Source: Paludibacteraceae bacterium (GTDB taxonomy: Bacteria; Bacteroidota; Bacteroidia; Bacteroidales; Paludibacteraceae). Taken from it: 64,000 nt of DNA. The notes below the pieces were generated by a model that saw only the letters and a list, made by a program, of their open reading frames with translations, did no database searches and was not told the DNA's origin. A program made the translations under genes and the position numbers. Below, one piece after another: positions 31,414 to 42,792 of this stretch; positions within the stretch are counted from its first letter, which is position 1, and every line of letters begins with the position of its first letter. The DNA is taken from contig JARLGW010000010.1 of the NCBI GenBank assembly GCA_031292565.1, forward strand, positions 242,801-306,800. Reading direction: 5' to 3'.

Positions 31414-33975
31414 ATGAAATTAGAAGCCTGTAAAACCAATCAGCCCAATTGGAAGGAAATTAATGTAGCTTCCAGGCTACCCGAAGGATTGGAGAAATTA
31501 CAAGAAATATCTCACAACATTTGGTGGGTATGGAATGAAGAAGTGATAGACCTTTTTGGTGACATTGATCCTGAACTGTTCAAGGAATGTTCGTTCAACC
31601 CTGTTTTGTTTTTAGAAAGGCTTAATTATGAAAAAATGGAGGAAATTGTAAAAGACGATTCTTTCATTAATAAATTAGACGCGGTATATGCTTCTTTCAG
31701 AGAATACATCGATGTTAAACCCGATCCACAGAAACCTACGGTTGCTTATTTCAGCATGGAATACGGATTGACCGACATCTTGAAAATTTATTCGGGAGGA
31801 TTAGGTGTATTGGCAGGTGACTATTTAAAAGAAGCCAGCGACTGTAATATTGATATGACGGCTATCGGGTTCTTATACCGCTTCGGGTATTTCACTCAAA
31901 GCCTATCTACCGAGGGGGATCAACTTGCGGTATATGACCCTCAAAACTTCAATCTATTACCGTTGGATCAGGTAAAAGATGAAAACGGAACCCCAATGGT
32001 TATTGAAGTGCCATTTCACGACCGCATTGTTTACGCCAACCTATGGAAAGTAAATGTAGGTAGAGTTACCTTGTATCTATTAGATACCGATACCATGCAA
32101 AATAGCGAGTACGACCGCTCTATTACGTACCAACTTTATGGTGGTGACTGGGAAAACCGTTTAAAACAAGAATACCTGCTAGGTATAGGTGGTATTTTAA
32201 CCTTGAAAAGACTTGGCATAGAAAAACAGGTATATCATTGCAACGAAGGACACGCGGCGTTAATCAATGCTCAACGCCTGACCGACTACGTACAAAAAGG
32301 ATTGACCCTGAACGAAGCCATGGAGGTGGTAAAAGGAAGCTCCCTTTACACCGTTCACACCCCGGTTCCTGCCGGACACGATAGCTTTGACGAAGGATTA
32401 TTCCATAAATATATGAATGCTTATCCCGACAAATTGGGTATCAGCTGGGACGAATTTATCGACCTTGGCCGAGAAAACCCAGGCAACAACGGCGAGAAAT
32501 TCAGCATGAGTGTATTTGCCTGCAATACCTGCCAGGAAGTAAACGGAGTAAGTTGGCTACACGGTAAAGTTTCGCAAGAAATGTTCCAACCCATTTGGAA
32601 AGGCTATTTTCCCGAAGAGTTACACGTGAGCTATGTAACCAATGGGGTACACTTACCTACCTGGGCGGCCAGTGCTTGGAAAAGACTCTATGAAAAAGCT
32701 TTTGGACCCGAATACATCTACGACCAATCCAACATGGCCATTTGGGATAAAATTTACCAAATAGATGACGAGGAAATTTGGAGAACACGCTGCGAACTGA
32801 AAAAGAAACTTATCGACTATATAAAACAACAGCTACAGGATCAATGGACAAAAAGCCAGGGTAACCCTTCGAGCGTTGTTGCCGCCGTGGAAGCCATTAA
32901 CCCTAATGCACTAATCATAGGTTTTGGTCGTCGGTTTGCCACGTATAAAAGAGCACACCTGCTGTTTACTGACCTAGAGCGTTTAGCTAAAATAGTAAAC
33001 AACCCGAACTACCCGGTTCAATTCTTGTACACGGGTAAAGCGCACCCTGCCGACGGTGCTGGGCAAGGCCTCATCAAACGTATCGTGGAAATTTCGCGTA
33101 TGCCACAATTCCTAGGCAAAATAATATTCCTCGAAAACTACGATATGCGTTTAGCAAAACGCTTAGTATCCGGTGTGGATATTTGGTTAAACACCCCTAC
33201 CCGCCCGTTGGAAGCTTCGGGAACGTCGGGCGAAAAAGCGCAGATGAACGGGGTATTAAACTTCTCCGTACTTGACGGATGGTGGCTGGAAGGCTATGTA
33301 AAAGGTGCCGGATGGGCATTGACCGAAAAACGCACCTTCGACAACCAGTCGCATCAGGATCAACTGGACGCGTTAACCATTTATTCAATACTGGAAAATG
33401 AAATCGTGCCCATGTATTTTGCCAAAAACAGCAAAGGCTATTCACCCGAATGGATTCAAACCATCAAAAATTCCATTGCTAAAATTACACCAAGATATAC
33501 CACCAAGAGAATGCTTGACGACTATATCGATCGTTTCTACACCAAACTGGCCTCTCGCGGTACAGCATTAAGAGCGAACAATTTCAGCAAAGCAAAAGAA
33601 ATTGCAGCATGGAAACAAAAAATAGCCAAGCTGTGGGATGGCATCGAAGTTACCTCGCTATCCTTACCCGATGGCCTGTTGCACTTCCCTCAAGTGGGCG
33701 AAAACTATCCTATAAATGCACAGGTTGACACCAAGGACGCTTCGGAAAAAGGTATCGGGTTGGAATTGGTTGTAACGTATCAGGACAGCAAAAACGTTAC
33801 TCGCATTTACGAAGTAGAAGAATTCCAGTTGGCTAAAACCGAAGGTTCCAAGTTGTTGTTCACCTTGGATTACCGTTTAAATAAAGGAGGTACCTACAAA
33901 TATGGTATCCGTATGTTCCCTAAAAACGTGGATCTACCTAACCGCCAAAACTTCTGTTACGTGCGTTGGATTTAA
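31414..33975 (+). CDS. glgP: Alpha-glucan phosphorylase (GT35, DUF3417 type)
   Basis: 853 residues. The N-terminal DUF3417 domain (about 20-120) opens with [18 protein letters not shown]. The catalytic part shows [37 protein letters not shown], and the PLP site region [16 protein letters not shown] with its lysine near 614-620. It releases glucose-1-phosphate from alpha-1,4-glucans. This is the short AgP branch found in Bacteroidota and archaea. It forms an operon with the GT3 glycogen synthase and ends at a bidirectional terminator. Confidence 0.93.
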   Translation: MKLEACKTNQPNWKEINVASRLPEGLEKLQEISHNIWWVWNEEVIDLFGDIDPELFKECSFNPVLFLERLNYEKMEEIVKDDSFINKLDAVYASFREYIDVKPDPQKPTVAYFSMEYGLTDILKIYSGGLGVLAGDYLKEASDCNIDMTAIGFLYRFGYFTQSLSTEGDQLAVYDPQNFNLLPLDQVKDENGTPMVIEVPFHDRIVYANLWKVNVGRVTLYLLDTDTMQNSEYDRSITYQLYGGDWENRLKQEYLLGIGGILTLKRLGIEKQVYHCNEGHAALINAQRLTDYVQKGLTLNEAMEVVKGSSLYTVHTPVPAGHDSFDEGLFHKYMNAYPDKLGISWDEFIDLGRENPGNNGEKFSMSVFACNTCQEVNGVSWLHGKVSQEMFQPIWKGYFPEELHVSYVTNGVHLPTWAASAWKRLYEKAFGPEYIYDQSNMAIWDKIYQIDDEEIWRTRCELKKKLIDYIKQQLQDQWTKSQGNPSSVVAAVEAINPNALIIGFGRRFATYKRAHLLFTDLERLAKIVNNPNYPVQFLYTGKAHPADGAGQGLIKRIVEISRMPQFLGKIIFLENYDMRLAKRLVSGVDIWLNTPTRPLEASGTSGEKAQMNGVLNFSVLDGWWLEGYVKGAGWALTEKRTFDNQSHQDQLDALTIYSILENEIVPMYFAKNSKGYSPEWIQTIKNSIAKITPRYTTKRMLDDYIDRFYTKLASRGTALRANNFSKAKEIAAWKQKIAKLWDGIEVTSLSLPDGLLHFPQVGENYPINAQVDTKDASEKGIGLELVVTYQDSKNVTRIYEVEEFQLAKTEGSKLLFTLDYRLNKGGTYKYGIRMFPKNVDLPNRQNFCYVRWI

Positions 33976-33991
33976 TAGAAACTAGATATTA

Positions 33992-34025
33992 AAAAATGGT
34001 GTAAGATTTCTCTTACACCATTTTT
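33992..34025. terminator. Bidirectional terminator between glgP and pgeF
   Basis: Near-perfect hairpin AAAAATGGTGTAAGA / TCTTACACCATTTTT with a 4-nt loop. The A- and T-runs on both sides make it work in both directions for the convergent genes. Confidence 0.85.
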
Positions 34026-34048
34026 ATTTTATTCTGATTTTCAAAAAC

Positions 34049-34840
34049 TTATTTCAAAAATATTCCACTCAACAATCGCCCCGAATCATTACCCAAGCGG
34101 CGGGCTGAAAAGAATAAATTGTTGTCGGAATACGTACAATAGGGAGAAACCTCTATATTGGAGATGCCTAAAGTTTGAAGCTCTAACAGTACGGCTTGGC
34201 GTACATCGAAAAGATATTTTTCATTGGCAGTTTGGATAAACAACGCATCCGTGTTAAACCCTAGTTCGGCAAACCCGACATACAGCTCCCGCCCCACTTC
34301 ATACTTGGGTTGACTGATACATGCTCCAATAGCGGCTACAAGGTGTTGTGGTTTGGTGTTAAACCGTGTTTGCATCACGGCCACCGTTTCAGCACAAATA
34401 TTCTCAAGCGTGCCACGCCATCCTGAATGAACAGCCGCCACAACCTGGTTTTCTTTATCGTAAAGGAGGATGGGTACGCAATCGGCAGTAGTTACGGTAA
34501 CGCATTGCTGGGGGATGTTGGTAATCAGTGCATCAAAGCCCTCCAGTTCGGCTTGCCGCTTATCCAGTGGCAATTGAAGGAAAGACCGATCAATCACTTT
34601 CACCTTTTTACCATGCGTTTGATGCGCGTTGTGCAAACAGGAGAGGGGAATCCCTAACTCGTGGCACAACAGGTTTCTGTTTTCAGCTATATTTTCCGGC
34701 ACATCGTCGGTGAAAAGCCCCAAGTTTAAAGAAGCATAAGCATCTTTGCTCACGCCTCCCACTTTTGTAGAACAAAAATGAGCAATCAGATCCTGATGCT
34801 CATTTAAATTAGTATAGGTAATAAGTTTTAATCGACTCAT
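34049..34840 (-). CDS. pgeF: Multicopper-oxidase-like laccase-domain protein, PgeF/YfiH family
   Basis: 263 residues from ATG 34840. The longer frame (to 34972) overlaps obg and is not homologous. Metal-site residues are visible in NAHQTHG, TADCVPILL and HSGWRGT, and the C-terminus has SPYCTYSDNNLFFSARR. In other bacteria this family is a purine nucleoside phosphorylase/adenosine deaminase-like enzyme and a peptidoglycan editing factor that keeps wrong amino acids out of UDP-MurNAc peptides. The older laccase label is doubtful. It starts 16 bp after obg and is probably co-transcribed with it. Confidence 0.88.
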   Translation of the reverse strand: MSRLKLITYTNLNEHQDLIAHFCSTKVGGVSKDAYASLNLGLFTDDVPENIAENRNLLCHELGIPLSCLHNAHQTHGKKVKVIDRSFLQLPLDKRQAELEGFDALITNIPQQCVTVTTADCVPILLYDKENQVVAAVHSGWRGTLENICAETVAVMQTRFNTKPQHLVAAIGACISQPKYEVGRELYVGFAELGFNTDALFIQTANEKYLFDVRQAVLLELQTLGISNIEVSPYCTYSDNNLFFSARRLGNDSGRLLSGIFLK

Positions 34841-34856
34841 GCAAACAAACAAAACG

Positions 34857-35993
34857 TTACTTTTCGTCTTCCCAATCCAGCTCGTCATAATCCAGTGGCT
34901 CGTCCTCTTCTTCAACAGGCTCCAAGTCAACAGGTTCTTCTTCTTTCTCAATCTGAGTAATTTCAATAGCACGGTGGCTAATGGTCATCACACGGTTTTC
35001 CTCCTTGTTAATTTCCTCCCACAGCACATCTTTCAAGTCCATCAGTCCTAGCCCTGATACGGACGAGATAAACACCGTCTGGATATTATCCGGCAATTTA
35101 TTTTTCACATCCGCCATCAATTCATCATCTAGCATATCGCACTTACTGATAGCCAGTATGCGCTGCTTATCAAGCAATTCAGGGTTATATTGACCTAATT
35201 CATTTAAAAGAATATCAAATTCTTTCTTTATATCATCACAATCAGCCGGCACCATAAACAAAAGGATGGCGTTGCGTTCTATATGGCGCAGAAATCTTAG
35301 TCCCAATCCTTTTCCTTCGTGAGCTCCTTCTATAATACCCGGTATATCGGCCATACAAAAGGAACGATTGTCACGGTAAGGCACAATACCCAAATTCGGC
35401 ACCAACGTGGTAAACGGATAGTTGGCAATTTCAGGTTTTGCAGCCGAGATAACCGAAAGCAAGGTTGATTTTCCCGCGTTGGGGAATCCCACCAAACCTA
35501 CATCGGCCAACACCTTTAGTTCTAGCACCACTGTTTTCTCAATAACCGGCTCTCCCGGTTGTGCATAGTGAGGAGCTTGGTTGGTTGGCGATCGGAAATG
35601 CCAGTTACCTTGACCTCCACGTCCGCCTTTCAGCAAGATAATTTTTTGATCGTGCTCTGCCAACTCGCAAAGGAACTCACCGGTTTCACCATCGTAAGCA
35701 ACCGTACCTACAGGTACTTCAATAATTTGGTCTTTCCCGTCTTTCCCGAAACTACGGCTACGGCTACCGCCTTCGCCATGTCCGGCATAAATATGTCGGG
35801 CATATTTAAGATGAATAAGCGTCCACAGGTTCTTGTTTGCTTTCAAAATTACGTGTCCGCCACGGCCACCATCACCGCCATCAGGACCTCCTTTAGGAAT
35901 ATATTTTTCACGATGAAAATGGGTAGAACCAGGCCCTCCTTTGCCGGAGCGGCAAAATATCTTTACATAATCAACGAAATTCGATTCAGCCAT
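34857..35993 (-). CDS. obg: Obg-family GTPase
   Basis: 378 residues. The glycine-rich Obg fold (1-158: [41 protein letters not shown]) is followed by the GTPase domain with P-loop GFPNAGKST (about 166-174), [16 protein letters not shown] (switch II) and SKCDM. A very acidic tail (about 335-378: [21 protein letters not shown]) replaces the usual C-terminal domain, as in many Bacteroidota. It acts in 50S ribosome assembly and stress control. Confidence 0.96.
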   Translation of the reverse strand: MAESNFVDYVKIFCRSGKGGPGSTHFHREKYIPKGGPDGGDGGRGGHVILKANKNLWTLIHLKYARHIYAGHGEGGSRSRSFGKDGKDQIIEVPVGTVAYDGETGEFLCELAEHDQKIILLKGGRGGQGNWHFRSPTNQAPHYAQPGEPVIEKTVVLELKVLADVGLVGFPNAGKSTLLSVISAAKPEIANYPFTTLVPNLGIVPYRDNRSFCMADIPGIIEGAHEGKGLGLRFLRHIERNAILLFMVPADCDDIKKEFDILLNELGQYNPELLDKQRILAISKCDMLDDELMADVKNKLPDNIQTVFISSVSGLGLMDLKDVLWEEINKEENRVMTISHRAIEITQIEKEEEPVDLEPVEEEDEPLDYDELDWEDEK

Positions 35994-36015
35994 AAGTATT
36001 TTAAATTGTGGGGCA

Positions 36016-36023
36016 AAGGTACA
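36016..36023 (-). promoter_or_regulatory. obg promoter -7 box (TACCTTTG)
   Basis: An exact TAnnTTTG match on the minus strand, 23 bp before the obg start codon, in the divergent region with rsgA. Confidence 0.65.
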
Positions 36024-36195
36024 AAAAAGAATGGATAAGGTTACGAATAGATAAATCTACAATTAATACTACCACCCAAGGTTTTACAAATATTACCGAA
36101 ATATTATCAGGGGAAGCAACCTAAATGAATCAAACGAAAGCCATCAAAACGTATGAAGTAAAAAAAACGTTTATTTTTTTCACAACAAAAAATAG

Positions 36196-36203
36196 TAACT
36201 TTG
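36196..36203 (+). promoter_or_regulatory. rsgA promoter -7 box (TAACTTTG)
   Basis: An exact TAnnTTTG match 43 bp before the chosen rsgA start, with a T-rich -33 region (GTTTATTTTTTTC). Confidence 0.6.
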
Positions 36204-36245
36204 TCATTCTCATAAATTAGTATGAGTAGGGCAATTTTTATGTGT

Positions 36246-37169
36246 ATGAATGGATTAGTAATAAAAAATACGGGAAGTTGGTACTCTGTAAAAACCGACG
36301 AGGGTCTTTTGTTCGACTGCAAGGTGAAAGGTACGTTTCGCTTGCAAGGCATCAGAAGCACGAATCCGATTGCCGTGGGCGACCGTGTTATTTTTGATGT
36401 TTCGGGCGAAGGGTATGGTTTGATTTCAACCATAGAGGATCGGAAAAATTACATCATTCGCAGGGCTTCCAACCTGTCCAAGCAATCGCATATAATAGCA
36501 GCCAATCTTGATCAGGTTTTTTTACTTGTTACCATCAATTACCCGGCAACATCCACCATGTTTATCGATCGATTTCTTGCTTCCGCCGAGGCATACAAAG
36601 TGCCGGTGAAATTAATTTTTACTAAAATAGATCTATACACGGAGGAAGAGCTACACTATTTAGACGCCCTTATACATTTATATAGCACCATTGGCTACGC
36701 AAGCTTTAAGGTATCCTCCGCACGACACATAGGGGTGGAGGAGCTCCGAACGGAACTTCAAGGTAAAATAACCCTCCTGTCGGGGCATTCGGGAGTAGGT
36801 AAATCAACCCTCATTAATGCTATTGACGAAAATTTGCGAATAAAAACCAGCATCATTTCCCAATACCATAATAAGGGGATGCACACCACAACGTTTTCTG
36901 AAATGTACCCGTTATCGCTCGGTGGATACTTGATTGATACTCCGGGGATAAAAGGCTTTGGTACCATAAACATAAAACAGGAAGAGGCTTCTCATTATTT
37001 CCCCGAAATATTCAACGTTTCCAAAAAGTGTAAATTCACCAATTGCACTCACGTGCACGAACCCGGTTGCGCCGTGCTGCAAGCCATAGAAAATCATGAA
37101 ATAAGCCAATCCAGATACACGAGCTATTTAAGCATATTGGAAGACGCGGGCGAGGGTAAATACAGATAA
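36246..37169 (+). CDS. rsgA: Ribosome small-subunit-dependent GTPase A
   Basis: 307 residues from ATG 36246 ([13 protein letters not shown], the usual family start; ATG 36222 adds eight residues). An N-terminal OB fold is followed by a circularly permuted GTPase: TKIDLY (G4), then the P-loop GHSGVGKST at about 180, DTPGIKGFG (G3) and a zinc knuckle [14 protein letters not shown] near 261. It matures the 30S subunit. A histidine kinase gene follows after 36 bp. Confidence 0.94.
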   Translation: MNGLVIKNTGSWYSVKTDEGLLFDCKVKGTFRLQGIRSTNPIAVGDRVIFDVSGEGYGLISTIEDRKNYIIRRASNLSKQSHIIAANLDQVFLLVTINYPATSTMFIDRFLASAEAYKVPVKLIFTKIDLYTEEELHYLDALIHLYSTIGYASFKVSSARHIGVEELRTELQGKITLLSGHSGVGKSTLINAIDENLRIKTSIISQYHNKGMHTTTFSEMYPLSLGGYLIDTPGIKGFGTINIKQEEASHYFPEIFNVSKKCKFTNCTHVHEPGCAVLQAIENHEISQSRYTSYLSILEDAGEGKYR

Positions 37170-37205
37170 AAAAGAATCTCTAACTATATAAAAAGTAGAA
37201 CAGAC

Positions 37206-38414
37206 ATGAGAATCACTTACTATTACGATCAATATCAAAAATTCAAATTAATCTTTATTTTGATAGCGATAATGATCGTTTTGCCATCCATGTATCTAAC
37301 CCATTTAATAGTTAACAAACTATCGCAACAGGAAACGCACACCATGGAAGTTTGGGCTGAAGCAACCCGACAATTGGCCGTAGCGGATGATAACGCGGAC
37401 ATGACACTGGTGCTTAAAGTACTAAATGGCAACACCACTATTCCAGCGGTACTGGTAGATGATAAAGACCAGTTGGTAAACCCGCAATATGGAATTTGCA
37501 ACATTGAACTACCAAAGGAAAACAAAGATGAGTTTCTCAAAGAAAAAATTCAGAAACTAAAAAAAGCAAATCCACCCATCGTCATTCAAATAGACCCACA
37601 CACCAAGCACTATGTATATTACGATGAATCGTCCTTAATAAAAAACCTGGGAAATTTTTCCTACTCCATTTTCGCGGTAGTTGGTATCTTTCTGGTGGTA
37701 GCATTCATGGTTTTCTCCAACACAAAAAAGGTGGAACAAAACCAAGTGTGGGTGGGCTTATCAAAAGAAACGGCACACCAGCTGGGCACCCCCATATCCT
37801 CCTTACTGGCATGGGTGGAACTGTTGAAGAGTAAACACATGGAGGATAAGATGATAGATGAGATGAGCAAAGACGTAAACCGGTTGAGAATTATTGCCGA
37901 CCGATTTTCAAAAATCGGTTCTAAACCATCGCTGGAAGCCGTGCTATTACCGGGTGTGCTGGATAATGCGGTGACGTATATAAAAAACCGGACATCCAAC
38001 AAGGTTGTTATAACCACTATTTACGAGGCTTCGGAAGAGATGAGGGTGAACCTAAACGTACCGCTTTTTGAATGGGTAATTGAAAATCTTTGTAAGAATG
38101 CCATTGATGCGATGGACGGCGACGGACGGATAGATATTACCGTGACGGAAATCTCCGATTCATGCTATATTGATATAAAGGACACAGGTAAAGGCATCCC
38201 AAAATCGAAATTCAAAACCGTATTTAATCCCGGATATACAACCAAAAAGAGAGGTTGGGGGCTTGGCTTGTCTCTTGTAAAACGAATTGTTGACGATTAT
38301 CATGCTGGAAAAATATTCGTAAAACAGTCAGAAATAGGCAAAGGCACCATATTTCGCATTATTTTGAAGAAAGCAATTGAAAATAAAAAACTGAATTACA
38401 ACAGCTTATCCTGA
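37206..38414 (+). CDS. Orphan sensor histidine kinase
   Basis: 402 residues. One N-terminal TM helix (about 15-35), a 115-residue extracytoplasmic sensor, a second TM (about 153-172), then HisKA with ETAHQLGTPISSLLAWVELL (phospho-acceptor His 191) and a HATPase domain (NLCKNAIDAMDGDG, DTGKGIPKSKFKTVFNPGYTT, GWGLGLSLVKRI). There is no response regulator next to it, so its partner is encoded elsewhere. The position behind rsgA and ahead of the DUF177-rpmF cluster recurs in Bacteroidota. The signal is unknown. Confidence 0.9.
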   Translation: MRITYYYDQYQKFKLIFILIAIMIVLPSMYLTHLIVNKLSQQETHTMEVWAEATRQLAVADDNADMTLVLKVLNGNTTIPAVLVDDKDQLVNPQYGICNIELPKENKDEFLKEKIQKLKKANPPIVIQIDPHTKHYVYYDESSLIKNLGNFSYSIFAVVGIFLVVAFMVFSNTKKVEQNQVWVGLSKETAHQLGTPISSLLAWVELLKSKHMEDKMIDEMSKDVNRLRIIADRFSKIGSKPSLEAVLLPGVLDNAVTYIKNRTSNKVVITTIYEASEEMRVNLNVPLFEWVIENLCKNAIDAMDGDGRIDITVTEISDSCYIDIKDTGKGIPKSKFKTVFNPGYTTKKRGWGLGLSLVKRIVDDYHAGKIFVKQSEIGKGTIFRIILKKAIENKKLNYNSLS

Positions 38415-38475
38415 TTTTATGAAAAAATAGGATAAAAAATAATCACTATTTTTTTATTTGTATGGTAGAAATATA

Positions 38476-38483
38476 TACCTTTG
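38476..38483 (+). promoter_or_regulatory. Promoter (-7 TACCTTTG) of the DUF177-rpmF operon
   Basis: An exact TAnnTTTG match, with a TTTG at 38457-38460 at the right distance for a -33 box. It lies within the 5' extension of the open frame, which excludes starts before about 38490 and supports the GTG at 38508. Confidence 0.7.
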
Positions 38484-38507
38484 CACAGTTTTTATCTAAA
38501 GGGAATA

Positions 38508-39080
38508 GTGGGAAAATTTGATTTGTATAAAATTCAGCTGAACTCTCTATCAGAAGAATCCCATTCTTTTGATTACGAGTTGGATAATGATTTTTTCAAG
38601 AAAATAGACAGCCCTGAAGTTCAAAAAGGTGATGTAAACGCGTCTGTTTCTTTGAAAAAGATCAACAATACCTTTGAACTAAACTTCAATTTAGAAGGAG
38701 TTGTTTTCGTTCCGTGCGACAGATGTTTAGACGAAATGGAGCAACTCATAACTTACAAAGGCAAGTTATTCGTTAAGTTTGGCAAAGACTTTTCACAAGA
38801 AGATGACGACATAGTTATAGTACCGGAATCGGAAGGAGAAATTAACATCGCGTGGTTCTTATATGAATTTATCGTGTTAAGCATCCCGACCAAACATATT
38901 CATCAACCGGGCAAATGCAACAAAACGATGTCCTCAAAATTGAAAAAACATCTCGTTTTAAGTGAAAATGACGAAGAAGAGGTACTTGACGAAGAAGATG
39001 ATGATTTTGTAATTGAAGATACGGAGCAAATATCAGACCCGAGATGGGACGAACTCAAAAATATAATAGATACTAATTAA
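38508..39080 (+). CDS. DUF177 (YceD-like) 23S rRNA accumulation protein
   Basis: 190 residues starting at GTG 38508 (GKFDLYKIQLNSL, the usual Bacteroidota start); the upstream part of the frame overlaps the promoter. A CxxC pair (VPCDRCLDEM, residues about 77-80) and a later GKCN give the DUF177 zinc-like pattern. The tail is strongly acidic (EEEVLDEEDDDF). The DUF177/YceD family is linked to 23S rRNA processing or accumulation and is nearly always next to rpmF, as here (15-bp gap). Confidence 0.88.
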   Translation: MGKFDLYKIQLNSLSEESHSFDYELDNDFFKKIDSPEVQKGDVNASVSLKKINNTFELNFNLEGVVFVPCDRCLDEMEQLITYKGKLFVKFGKDFSQEDDDIVIVPESEGEINIAWFLYEFIVLSIPTKHIHQPGKCNKTMSSKLKKHLVLSENDEEEVLDEEDDDFVIEDTEQISDPRWDELKNIIDTN

Positions 39081-39095
39081 AAGGAAAAGAAAAAA

Positions 39096-39281
39096 ATGGC
39101 ACATCCAAAGCACAAGCAATCAAAAAGAAGAACAGCTGCAAGAAGAACTCATTATAAAGCTGTAGCTTCTACGTTAGCAGTTTGTTCAAACTGTGGAGCA
39201 ATGCACATCTATCACACTGTATGTGGCGAATGTGGTTATTACAGAGGAAAACTAGCTATTGAAAAACTAGCTACAGTTTAA
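39096..39281 (+). CDS. rpmF: Ribosomal protein bL32
   Basis: 61 residues. MAHPKHKQSKRRTAARR at the start and a zinc-finger-type set with CSNCGAMH and CGECGYY. It is part of the 50S subunit. It is co-transcribed with the DUF177 gene and followed by a terminator, so fabH probably has its own or read-through expression. Confidence 0.97.
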   Translation: MAHPKHKQSKRRTAARRTHYKAVASTLAVCSNCGAMHIYHTVCGECGYYRGKLAIEKLATV

Positions 39282-39330
39282 GCAGCTATTACTGAACAAA
39301 ATTTAATATAAGTCGGTAAAATATTAATTG

Positions 39331-39366
39331 TTTGCCCTAGAAAATATTTTAGGGCAAATTTTTTTA
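39331..39366 (+). terminator. Terminator after rpmF
   Basis: TTTGCCCT / AGGGCAAA stem, extended by AAAAT/ATTTT, followed by TTTTTTT. It lies between rpmF and fabH. Confidence 0.75.
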
Positions 39367-39390
39367 GTGCTTCCGGCAAAAAACTAAATA

Positions 39391-40389
39391 TTGAAAATGA
39401 TACATGCTGCAATTACTGGAGTAGGTGGTTATGTGCCTGACTATATTCTCAACAACGAAGAATTAAGTCATATGGTTGACACTACCGACGAATGGATTAT
39501 GTCTCGCATCGGAATTAAAGAACGACGCATTTTAAAAGGCGAAGGGCTTGGTTCTTCTTATATGGGTGAAAAAGCAGTAAGACAATTACTTGAGAAAACA
39601 GGCACAAAACCTGAAGAAGTAGATGTTTTAATTTGTTCCACCACCACACCCGATCATTTTTTTCCCAACACAGCATCTATTTGTGCAGAGAAGAATGGAA
39701 TAAAAAATGCATTAGCATTTGACATGAGTGCTGCTTGTTCCGGGTTTTTGTTCGCGTTAGAAACCGGTGCAAACTACATACTATCAGGCAAGTATAAAAA
39801 AGTAATTGTGTTGGCAGCCGAAAAAATGTCTGCTATCACGGATTATACAGATCGTACAACATGCCCTTTGTTTGGTGATGCAGCCGCTGCTATAATGCTG
39901 GAACCAACAGAAGAAGAAATTGGATTAGTTGACACAATACTGCATACAGATGGCGTTGGTTACCCTCATCTTATCATGAAAGCAGGAGGTTCTGCTCATC
40001 CTTCCAGTGTTGAAACAGTTACTAAACGTCAACACTTCGTTTACCAAGAAGGTCAAGCAGTATTCAAACATGCCGTAACCGACATGGCCAATGTGTCAGC
40101 CGAAATTATGGAACGCAATAACCTGTCAAAAGATGATGTAACATGGTTTGTGCCTCATCAGGCAAACCTGCGTATCATTGATGCTGCCGTAAAGCGTACT
40201 GGAGTTAGCTATGACAAGGTAATGATTAATATCCAACATTACGGAAACACCTCAAGTGTATCTCTACCCCTATGTTTATGGGAATGGGAATCCAAACTAA
40301 AAAAAGGCGATAATATCATCTTTGCAGCATTTGGTGCAGGATTTTGCTGGGGTTCAGCCTATTTAAAATGGGCTTACGACGGGAAATAA
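39391..40389 (+). CDS. fabH: 3-oxoacyl-ACP synthase III
   Basis: 332 residues. The catalytic triad is visible: Cys 116 in SAACSGF, His 256 in VPHQAN and Asn 286 in YGNTSS. The C-terminal [14 protein letters not shown] closes the thiolase fold. It starts fatty-acid chains from acyl-CoA and malonyl-ACP. It lies in the rpmF-fabH-era-der order. plsX, which separates rpmF and fabH in many bacteria, is absent from this position. Confidence 0.95.
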   Translation: MKMIHAAITGVGGYVPDYILNNEELSHMVDTTDEWIMSRIGIKERRILKGEGLGSSYMGEKAVRQLLEKTGTKPEEVDVLICSTTTPDHFFPNTASICAEKNGIKNALAFDMSAACSGFLFALETGANYILSGKYKKVIVLAAEKMSAITDYTDRTTCPLFGDAAAAIMLEPTEEEIGLVDTILHTDGVGYPHLIMKAGGSAHPSSVETVTKRQHFVYQEGQAVFKHAVTDMANVSAEIMERNNLSKDDVTWFVPHQANLRIIDAAVKRTGVSYDKVMINIQHYGNTSSVSLPLCLWEWESKLKKGDNIIFAAFGAGFCWGSAYLKWAYDGK

Positions 40390-40407
40390 AAATAAAATAA
40401 ATATAGG

Positions 40408-40440
40408 AAAAAGCACGATCATTAGTGGTCGTGCTTTTTT
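40408..40440 (+). terminator. Terminator after fabH
   Basis: AAAAAGCACGA / TCGTGCTTTTTT hairpin with a 10-nt loop and T-run, between fabH and the era promoter. Confidence 0.8.
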
Positions 40441-40466
40441 ATTAGGCATAAAAGCCGAAAAAGTGC

Positions 40467-40474
40467 TATCTTTG
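40467..40474 (+). promoter_or_regulatory. era promoter -7 box (TATCTTTG)
   Basis: An exact TAnnTTTG match 23 bp before the era start codon and 27 bp after the fabH terminator. Confidence 0.65.
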
Positions 40475-40497
40475 CACACTCATTTAGTTAATATACA

Positions 40498-41379
40498 ATG
40501 CATAAAGCTGGTTTTGTAAATATTGTAGGCAATCCTAATGTCGGGAAATCGACATTAATGAATGCCTTAGTTGGTGAACGAATTTCTATCATTACATCCA
40601 AAGCACAAACTACCCGTCATCGCATCATGGGTATTGTGAATGGAGATGATTTTCAGATAGTTTACTCTGATACACCGGGTGTGTTAAAGCCCAATTATCG
40701 CCTGCAGGAATCCATGTTAGGATTCTCGAAATCCGCGTTGGCCGATGCCGATGTGCTATTATACGTTACCGATGTTTTCGATTCGCATGAAAAGAACATC
40801 GAGTTCGTGGATATGGTGAATCAGAACCAAGCACCGCTTATTTTAGTTGTCAATAAAATAGATTTGATAGACCAAAGCAAGTTGGAAGAAAAAGTGGAGC
40901 ATTGGAAATCAGTGCTACCTCGTGCCGAAATTCTGCCCGTATCAGCATTAGAAAAGTTCAATCTTGAACCTCTGTTACGCCGTATCAAAGAATTGTTACC
41001 CGAATCACCTCCGTTTTTCGATAAAGAATCGCTTACCGATAAACCCGAACGATTCTTTGTAACCGAAATCATACGCGAAAAAATCTTGTTGAATTACGAA
41101 AAGGAAATACCCTACTCGGTGGAACCCGTGGTAGAAGAATTCAAAGAAGAAGCAACCATTATCCGCATTCATGTGGCCATTAACGTGGAACGTGATTCAC
41201 AAAAAGGAATTGTAATCGGGCACGGTGGAAAATCATTAAAAAAAGTAGGCACCGAAGCCCGTAAAGATATTGAAGCCTTTTTTCAAAAGAAGGTGTACTT
41301 GGAGCTGTTCGTCAAAGTGGAAAAAGACTGGCGAAATTCAGACAACAAGTTGAAAGGTTTTGGATATAATCTCGATTAA
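40498..41379 (+). CDS. era: GTPase Era
   Basis: 293 residues. GTPase motifs are GNPNVGKST (11-19), the TTRHRIMG switch region, DTPG and NKID. The C-terminal KH domain has the [15 protein letters not shown] loop near 240 for binding the 3' end of 16S rRNA. It acts in 30S assembly. der follows after 71 bp. Confidence 0.96.
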   Translation: MHKAGFVNIVGNPNVGKSTLMNALVGERISIITSKAQTTRHRIMGIVNGDDFQIVYSDTPGVLKPNYRLQESMLGFSKSALADADVLLYVTDVFDSHEKNIEFVDMVNQNQAPLILVVNKIDLIDQSKLEEKVEHWKSVLPRAEILPVSALEKFNLEPLLRRIKELLPESPPFFDKESLTDKPERFFVTEIIREKILLNYEKEIPYSVEPVVEEFKEEATIIRIHVAINVERDSQKGIVIGHGGKSLKKVGTEARKDIEAFFQKKVYLELFVKVEKDWRNSDNKLKGFGYNLD

Positions 41380-41450
41380 TTAACCTTGAGGGCTTATCTT
41401 ATTTTGCTTCCAAAAGCAAACAGGGTAGGATACTCTCCATTTTTATCAAA

Positions 41451-42767
41451 ATGAATAATATTGTTGCTATTGTGGGTCGCCCGAATGTGGGAAAATCGAC
41501 CCTGTTTAACCGACTAACCAAAAGTCGTAGAGCTATTGTTACCGAAGAAGCTGGAACTACCCGCGACCGCCAGTATGGTAAAAGCGAGTGGAACGGTCGT
41601 GAATTTTCGGTCATTGATACCGGAGGCTGGGTAATCAACTCGGATGATATATTTGAATCGGAAATCAAACGACAAGTATCGCTTGCCATCGAAGAAGCCG
41701 ATGTAATTTTGTTTGTTGTGGATTTGCTGAATGGCATTACCGACTACGATCAGGACATTGCAAACATGCTTCGTAGAGGAAAGAAGCCGGTTATTTTAAT
41801 TACCAATAAAGCCGATACGTACGAATTCCAGTATCAGGCCGCCGAATTTTATGCCTTGGGGCTGGGCGATCCGTTTATCCTGTCAGCCTTAAATGGGCTG
41901 GGTTCAGGCGATTTGCTAGACGAAGTGGTGAAACACTTTAAAGAAGATCCGATTGATGAAAGTTATTTGGATGAATTACCCCGTTTTGCCGTGGTAGGTA
42001 GGCCAAACGCAGGAAAATCATCGTTGGTAAATGCTTTTTTGGACGATGAGCGAAGCATTGTAACCGACATTGCCGGAACTACCAGGGATTCTATTTATAC
42101 CCGATATAATAAGTTCGGTTATGATTTTTATTTGGTAGATACCGCCGGTATCCGCAAAAAAGCAAAGGTGAACGAGGACTTGGAATATTATTCCGTAATC
42201 CGCTCCATTCGTGCCATCGAAAATTCCGATGTATGCGTGTTGATGCTCGATGCCACACGAGGCATTGAAAGTCAGGATTTGAATATATTTTCCGTCATAC
42301 AAAAGAACAAAAAAGCCTTGGTGGTATGCGTAAACAAATGGGATTTGATAGAAGAAAAAGAGTCAAAAGACATTAAGACTTTTGAAAAAGACATCCGCGA
42401 ACGCTTGGCTCCATTTGTCGATTTCCCTATCATTTTTACTTCGGCCACATCCAAGCAACGTATTTTCAAGGTAATAGAAACGGCTGCTCACGTGTTCGAA
42501 AATAAGAAACGAAGGATAACAACCGCGAAACTAAACGAGTACATGTTACCGTTGATAGAAAACTATCCGCCTCCGGCGTTGAAAGGAAAGTATATCAAAA
42601 TAAAATATGTAACCCAATTGGCAAACACGCAAATACCTACATTCGTATTTTTTGCAAACTTGCCACAATACGTAAAAGACCCTTATCGACGTTATTTGGA
42701 GAATAGACTTCGTGCGGAGTTTGATTTTAACGGTACGCCGATACTCATATTTATGCGTCAAAAATAA
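41451..42767 (+). CDS. der: Double-GTPase Der (EngA)
   Basis: 438 residues with two tandem GTPase domains, GRPNVGKST (8-16) and GRPNAGKSS (about 182-190), each followed by its DTxG and NKxD motifs. A C-terminal KH-like domain (about 350-438) follows. It acts in 50S assembly. It follows era and is closed by a long hairpin terminator. Confidence 0.96.
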   Translation: MNNIVAIVGRPNVGKSTLFNRLTKSRRAIVTEEAGTTRDRQYGKSEWNGREFSVIDTGGWVINSDDIFESEIKRQVSLAIEEADVILFVVDLLNGITDYDQDIANMLRRGKKPVILITNKADTYEFQYQAAEFYALGLGDPFILSALNGLGSGDLLDEVVKHFKEDPIDESYLDELPRFAVVGRPNAGKSSLVNAFLDDERSIVTDIAGTTRDSIYTRYNKFGYDFYLVDTAGIRKKAKVNEDLEYYSVIRSIRAIENSDVCVLMLDATRGIESQDLNIFSVIQKNKKALVVCVNKWDLIEEKESKDIKTFEKDIRERLAPFVDFPIIFTSATSKQRIFKVIETAAHVFENKKRRITTAKLNEYMLPLIENYPPPALKGKYIKIKYVTQLANTQIPTFVFFANLPQYVKDPYRRYLENRLRAEFDFNGTPILIFMRQK

Positions 42768-42792
42768 ATATTGACTCATACCTTTTATTTTT

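Noticed and set aside
34841..34972. N-terminal extension of pgeF by 44 residues
   Set aside because: It overlaps the end of obg and encodes a basic, non-homologous sequence; the family starts at MSRLKL (34840).
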